16,171 nt of DNA from CAYQAJ01 sp964415245 (GTDB taxonomy: Bacteria; Planctomycetota; Planctomycetia; Pirellulales; Pirellulaceae): the NCBI GenBank assembly GCA_964415245.1, contig CAYQAJ010000103.1, positions 1 to 16,171 of the forward strand, in the 5' to 3' direction. Under the pieces are notes generated by a model. That model ran no database searches, was not told the DNA's origin, and saw only the letters and a list, made by a program, of their open reading frames with translations. Position 1 is the stretch's first letter; every line of letters begins with the position of its first letter. Below, in pieces: positions 12,754 to 16,171 of this stretch. Position numbers and translations under genes: made by a program.

Positions 12754-13358
12754 AAGATCACCGAGGTTCGCGTCAAGCTCATGGACGACTCGGACGATCG
12801 GCTTCAGGCCTTTTGCAGCATCACCTTCGACGATGCGTTTGTGGTGCGCGACCTGAAGGTCATCGAAGGCAGCAACGGCCCGTTCGTGGCCATGCCCAGC
12901 CGCAAGCTCACGTCGCACTGTTCGGAGTGTGGCTACAAGAATCACCTACGGGCTGCCTACTGCAACCAGTGCGGCGAGCGGCTGCAAGAAGACCGCACGA
13001 TGCGCGATGCGGAAGGGCGGACCAAGCTGTACGCCGACATCGCGCACCCCATTCACTCAGAGTGCCGCGAGATGATTCAGTCTCGCGTCATTGCCGAATT
13101 CCAGGCCGAGCGGGAACGGGCCAAGGAGCCGGGCTACGTGAACCGGCATCGCCCGCGGATCGCGGCGAACCGGCGGTGCGCACGGAACCGGGCGGCCGCA
13201 CGCAGCAGATTCAGCCCCCCGAGGTCGAGCCGCGCGGTCCCCACAAGTCGCCGCACGAGCAGCCGGCGCGGCGCTCGCAGCAGTCGGCGCGTCGCTCGGA
13301 CCAGGCCGAACGCCCTTCCCGCGGCGACCAATTTGGGGCGGGCATCTTCGACGAGTAG
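12751..13358 (+). CDS. spoVG: SpoVG-like RNA/DNA-binding regulator with zinc-ribbon insert; frame broken near residue 130
   Basis: The SpoVG core starts MKITEVRVKLMDDSDDRLQA and keeps SITFDDAFVVRDLKVIEGSNGPFVAMPSRK (23-52) and YADIAHPIHSECREMIQSRVI (94-114), covering the whole Bacillus family fold. Between these halves, where Bacillus SpoVG has a short loop, lies a C-x2-C-x10-C-x2-C zinc ribbon: Cys57, Cys60, Cys71 and Cys74. After EPGYV (126-130) the starting frame turns into an Arg-rich run and continues through the downstream repeats to 14088, which is not credible. The neighbouring frame instead gives a Pro/Glu/Gln-rich tail ending DQFGAGIFDE with a stop at 13356-13358. The interval is 608 bases, one short of a multiple of three. 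One missing base near 13130-13150 would yield a 202-residue protein. This is either a sequencing error or a recent mutation. SpoVG proteins bind nucleic acid and act as regulators. Confidence 0.85.
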
Positions 13359-13376
13359 GCGCGGTTCGCTCATGGT

Positions 13377-13401
13377 AGGTCCCGCTTTCCGAGCGGGACC
13401 A
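13377..13401. repeat. REP-like palindrome, copy 3
   Basis: AGGTCCCGCT (13377-13386) and AGCGGGACC (13392-13400) enclose TTCCG. The outermost pair is lost (A at 13401). It is in the same orientation as copy 1 at 3175 and again preceded by GT. It lies 18 bases past the spoVG stop and may also serve as a terminator. Confidence 0.8.
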
Positions 13402-13442
13402 GGAACGATTGGGATTGCGGTCGGACGCAAAGGTCGAGTTGT

Positions 13443-13494
13443 GGCACGGTCTCCCGACCGTGCCGCTCTCGCCGCGGAGCATCATGAGAGCGGC
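13443..13494. repeat. Two adjacent palindromes between REP-like copies 3 and 4
   Basis: GGCACGGTC (13443-13451) and GACCGTGCC (13456-13464) form a perfect 9-pair stem around TCCC. Overlapping its edge, GCCGCTCTC (13462-13470) pairs with GAGAGCGGC (13486-13494). The two stems share bases 13462-13464 and so could be alternatives. Confidence 0.7.
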
Positions 13495-13547
13495 GGTGCG
13501 GGGTCGGGAGAGCCGCGCACAACGGTCGGCCACCCACATCGCGGCCA

Positions 13548-13572
13548 AGGTCCCGCTCGGCAAGCGGGACCT
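13548..13572. repeat. REP-like palindrome, copy 4 (inverted)
   Basis: AGGTCCCGCT (13548-13557) and its exact complement AGCGGGACCT (13563-13572) enclose CGGCA. The loop is the reverse complement of that in copy 1. With copy 3 it forms an inverted pair spanning 13377-13572 directly upstream of the S9 peptidase gene. Confidence 0.8.
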
Positions 13573-13631
13573 ACTTATGGGTGCATCCGGCGTGCCGGCG
13601 GTGATATAGTTGGCATGCTGGAGGACCCATC

Positions 13632-16171
13632 ATGCCGAACCGACCGCGCCGCCTGTCTTGGCTTTTTCCCATCGTGCTCTTCGTCGCTGTGTTGGCGGCG
13701 CTTCTTTCGTCCGCATTGCCGCGTGCGTCGGGGCAGGGGACCCGCGCTGATTACGAGCGATCCGCGCGGCTCGCGCAAACGATGCGCGGCAAGGTATTCC
13801 GGTCGAGCGTCGCGCCGCACTGGTTCGACGATGGCGGGCGGTTCTGGTATCGCAACGAACTGGCCGACCGCGGCCGCGAGTTTGTGCTCGTCGACGCCGA
13901 GGCCGGAACTCGCCAGCCCGCGTTCGACCACCAGCGCCTTGCCGAAGCGCTCCATCAAGCGAGCGTCGACCGCGCTCAGGCCGATCGACTGCCCATCGAA
14001 GCGCTCGAGTTTCAGTCGGCCGAAAACGCCGTTCTGTTTCGCGCCGGCGGTAAAGGCTGGCGGTGCGATCTTGCTACTTACGAACTGACCGAGCGCGAGG
14101 TCGCGGAAGGTGGCGACGACTCGCTCGTCGCCCAGCAGCCCGACGAGGGGCCGCGAACCAGCGTGCGCAACGGCCCCGAAACGTCGCTCACGTTCATCAA
14201 CCGCACGCGTGGCGAAGTCGAGCTGTTCTGGCTCGACGGCAACGGCGATCGTCAAAGCTATGGCAAACTGGCCGCCGGCCAACAGCACGAGCAGCACACG
14301 TACGCCGGCCACGTGTGGCTCGTCGTCAATGAGCGGGGAAGGTCGCTGGCGGTGTTTGAGGCGGTTGAAACGCCGTCTAACGCGGTGATTACCGGCCGCT
14401 TCGCGCGCAATGCGCCACCCGTCGGCGCACGTGATGACGGCGATCGGCCACAGCGCCGCAGTGCCCCTCGCGGCGTTTCGCCCGATGGCCGATGGCGGGC
14501 ATTCATCCGCGATGCGAACGTGTGGATCGCCGATCGCGAGAGCGACGAGGAATTCTCCCTCAGCGACGACGGCACCGACGCCGACGCTTACACCGACCAG
14601 TTCTACTGGTCGCCCGACTCCACGCGGCTCGTATCCCTGCGTACCAAGGACGCGCCGGCCCGCATAATCACGCTGGTCGAATCGTCCCCCCGCGACCAGG
14701 TTCAGCCCAAGCTGCACACGTTCGAGTACCGCAAGCCAGGCGACGACATCCCGCTCACGCGGCCACGGCTGTTCGACATATCCGAACGAAAACCAATCCC
14801 CATCAGCGAGGAATTGTTCCCCAATCCGTGGAGCATTTCCCAGTTGCGTTGGGACGCCGATTCCAGCCGCTTTCTGTTCCTCTACAACCAGCGCGGCCAC
14901 CAGGTGCTGCGGGTCGTCGCCGTCGATACCGCGGGCAACGCTACGGCAATCGTCGACGAGCATAGTCCCACGTTCATCGACTACAACAGCAAGCTCTTCC
15001 TCCGCTACCTCGACGACCCAGGCGAGCTGATCTGGATGTCGGAGCGCGACGGTTGGAACCACCTCTACCTGTACGATGCCCGTACCGGCCAAGTGAAGAA
15101 CCAGATCACGCGGGGCGAATGGGTGGTCCGCGGTGTCGACCGCATCGACGAAAAGCACCGGCAAATCTGGTTCCGCGCCGGCGGCATTTACGCCGAGCAG
15201 GACCCGTACTACGTCCATTATTGCCGCGTGAACTTCGACGGCACCGGCCTGACGTCCCTCACGCTGGGCGATGGCACGCACTCGATTCAGTACTCGCCCG
15301 ACCGGCGATTCTTCATCGATACGTATTCGCGGGTCGACATGCCGCCGGTGACGGAGCTGCGCCGCGTGGAAGACGGCCAGCTCGTGTGCGAGCTCGAACG
15401 GGCAGACATTTCACGGCTCGTGGCTGCCGGGTGGCAAGCGCCCGAGCGGTTCGTTGCCAAGGGGCGCGACGGCGAGACCGACATCTACGGCGTCATCTAT
15501 CGGCCGACCAACTTCGACCCCAATCGCAAATACCCCGTGCTCGAAGCGATTTACGCCGGGCCGCAGGGAGCGTTTGTGCCCAAACGGTTCAGTGCCTATT
15601 ACGACGCCCAGGGTATGGCCGAATTGGGCTTCATCGTCGTGCAGATCGACGGCATGGGTACGAACTATCGCTCCAAGGCGTTTCACGACGTGTGTTGGCG
15701 GAACCTGTCCGACTCGGGCTTTCCCGACCGCATCGCGTGGATGAAGGCGGCGGCGGTCGATCGGCCGTTCATGGACTTGGAACGAGTCGGGCTCTACGGC
15801 GGGTCGGCCGGCGGGCAAAGCGCGCTCGCCGGGCTATTGCACCACGGCGACTTCTACAAGGCGGGCATGGCGGCCTGCGGATGCCACGACAACCGCATGG
15901 ACAAAATCTGGTGGAACGAGCTGTGGATGGGCTGGCCGGTCGGCCCGGAATACGACGAGCAGTCGAACGTCACGCATGCCGCCAAGCTGCAGGGCAAGCT
16001 GCTGTTGATTGTGGGCGAGATGGATCGCAACGTCGATCCCGCGTCGACCATGCAAGTGGTCAACGCCCTGATCCGCGCCGACAAAGACTTCGACCTGGTC
16101 GTCATCCCGGGTGCCGGCCACGGAAACGGCGGAGCCTACGGCCACCGTCGCACGCAGGACTTTTTCGTGCG
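13632..16171 (+). CDS. Secreted S9 prolyl-oligopeptidase / dipeptidyl-peptidase IV-like peptidase (3' partial)
   Basis: 846 codons are visible, and the gene runs off the right edge. A signal peptide (about 1-38, ending PRASG before QG) sends it out of the cytoplasm. A poorly conserved N-terminal part (about 40-260) is followed by a DPP-IV-type beta-propeller (about 270-590), for example SPDGRWRAFIRDANVWI, YTDQFYWSPDSTRL and SERDGWNHLYLYD. The alpha/beta-hydrolase domain starts near 620 (DGETDIYGVIYRP). Its triad is complete: Ser725 in YGGSAGGQ, Asp798 in GEMDRNVDP and His830 in GAGHGNGG. DPP-IV has GWSYGG at the nucleophile, so the GGSAGG elbow is a variant but keeps G-x-S-x-G. The family cleaves peptides, often after Pro or Ala; the specificity here is unknown. 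GGAGG (13620-13624) lies seven bases before the ATG at 13632. Only the last few residues should be missing. Confidence 0.92.
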   Translation, partial: MPNRPRRLSWLFPIVLFVAVLAALLSSALPRASGQGTRADYERSARLAQTMRGKVFRSSVAPHWFDDGGRFWYRNELADRGREFVLVDAEAGTRQPAFDHQRLAEALHQASVDRAQADRLPIEALEFQSAENAVLFRAGGKGWRCDLATYELTEREVAEGGDDSLVAQQPDEGPRTSVRNGPETSLTFINRTRGEVELFWLDGNGDRQSYGKLAAGQQHEQHTYAGHVWLVVNERGRSLAVFEAVETPSNAVITGRFARNAPPVGARDDGDRPQRRSAPRGVSPDGRWRAFIRDANVWIADRESDEEFSLSDDGTDADAYTDQFYWSPDSTRLVSLRTKDAPARIITLVESSPRDQVQPKLHTFEYRKPGDDIPLTRPRLFDISERKPIPISEELFPNPWSISQLRWDADSSRFLFLYNQRGHQVLRVVAVDTAGNATAIVDEHSPTFIDYNSKLFLRYLDDPGELIWMSERDGWNHLYLYDARTGQVKNQITRGEWVVRGVDRIDEKHRQIWFRAGGIYAEQDPYYVHYCRVNFDGTGLTSLTLGDGTHSIQYSPDRRFFIDTYSRVDMPPVTELRRVEDGQLVCELERADISRLVAAGWQAPERFVAKGRDGETDIYGVIYRPTNFDPNRKYPVLEAIYAGPQGAFVPKRFSAYYDAQGMAELGFIVVQIDGMGTNYRSKAFHDVCWRNLSDSGFPDRIAWMKAAAVDRPFMDLERVGLYGGSAGGQSALAGLLHHGDFYKAGMAACGCHDNRMDKIWWNELWMGWPVGPEYDEQSNVTHAAKLQGKLLLIVGEMDRNVDPASTMQVVNALIRADKDFDLVVIPGAGHGNGGAYGHRRTQDFFV

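Noticed and set aside
13120..13150. Programmed ribosomal frameshift in spoVG
   Set aside because: No X-XXY-YYZ slippery sequence or obvious downstream pseudoknot is visible, and a single missing base explains the data more simply.
12712..14088. Single 458-codon protein starting at the spoVG region and running into the S9 peptidase gene
   Set aside because: Only its first 130 or so codons are SpoVG. The rest passes through REP-like palindromes and overlaps the peptidase gene in the wrong frame, which is better explained by a frame break.
13575..15281. 568-codon minus-strand open frame opposite the S9 peptidase
   Set aside because: The plus-strand frame has a signal peptide, ribosome site, propeller motifs and a complete catalytic triad. 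The antisense text is a GC-driven shadow.

Overview
This GC-rich window looks like chromosomal DNA of a planctomycete, most likely from the Pirellulales. No taxonomic marker gene is present, so this rests on gene style: a secreted PQQ-like beta-propeller protein with the DWPQWRGPNRDG signature, a SpoVG carrying a zinc-ribbon insert directly after ispE, a tandem pair of secreted trypsin-like proteins, and gene-poor spacers crowded with small palindromic repeats. Nothing here looks like a phage, plasmid, insertion sequence, CRISPR array or biosynthetic cluster. No tRNA or rRNA gene was recognised.

Layout. 1-3100, all on the minus strand: the first 24 codons of a short helical protein (1-72), an envelope pseudo-protease (261-1691) and an intact HtrA-like serine protease with a PDZ domain (1865-2944). 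3319-5555: a plus-strand NAD(P)-binding YeeZ-like epimerase converges on glyA (minus). 5738-7363: a minus-strand lipoprotein with a HExxH zinc-peptidase domain and a C-terminal domain resembling the LecA/PA-IL fold. 7739-10002, plus strand: a metallo-beta-lactamase-fold hydrolase and the PQQ-like propeller protein. 10213-11211, minus strand: a DUF368/PopT membrane protein, the family linked to undecaprenyl-phosphate recycling. 11747-16171, plus strand: ispE, a spoVG that needs a one-base frame correction, and a secreted S9 prolyl-oligopeptidase/DPP-IV-like peptidase that runs off the right edge just after its catalytic histidine.

How the genes fit together. Much of the window concerns the cell envelope: protein quality control (HtrA pair), lipoprotein and secreted peptidases, a secreted beta-propeller, lipid-carrier recycling (PopT) and supply of the isoprenoid precursor of that carrier (IspE). 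GlyA supplies one-carbon units. The ispE-spoVG adjacency is reminiscent of the ispE-purR-yabJ-spoVG region of Bacillus. PopT and IspE are divergently oriented neighbours that both bear on polyprenyl phosphate, which may be coincidence.

The least ordinary features are: (i) the pseudo-protease, whose PDZ domain lies inside the trypsin fold and whose catalytic His and Ser are replaced by Ser and Cys; (ii) the peptidase-lectin-like lipoprotein; (iii) the zinc-ribbon SpoVG with its frame break; and (iv) several families of intergenic palindromes, including two inverted pairs of one REP-like element whose arms show a compensatory change.
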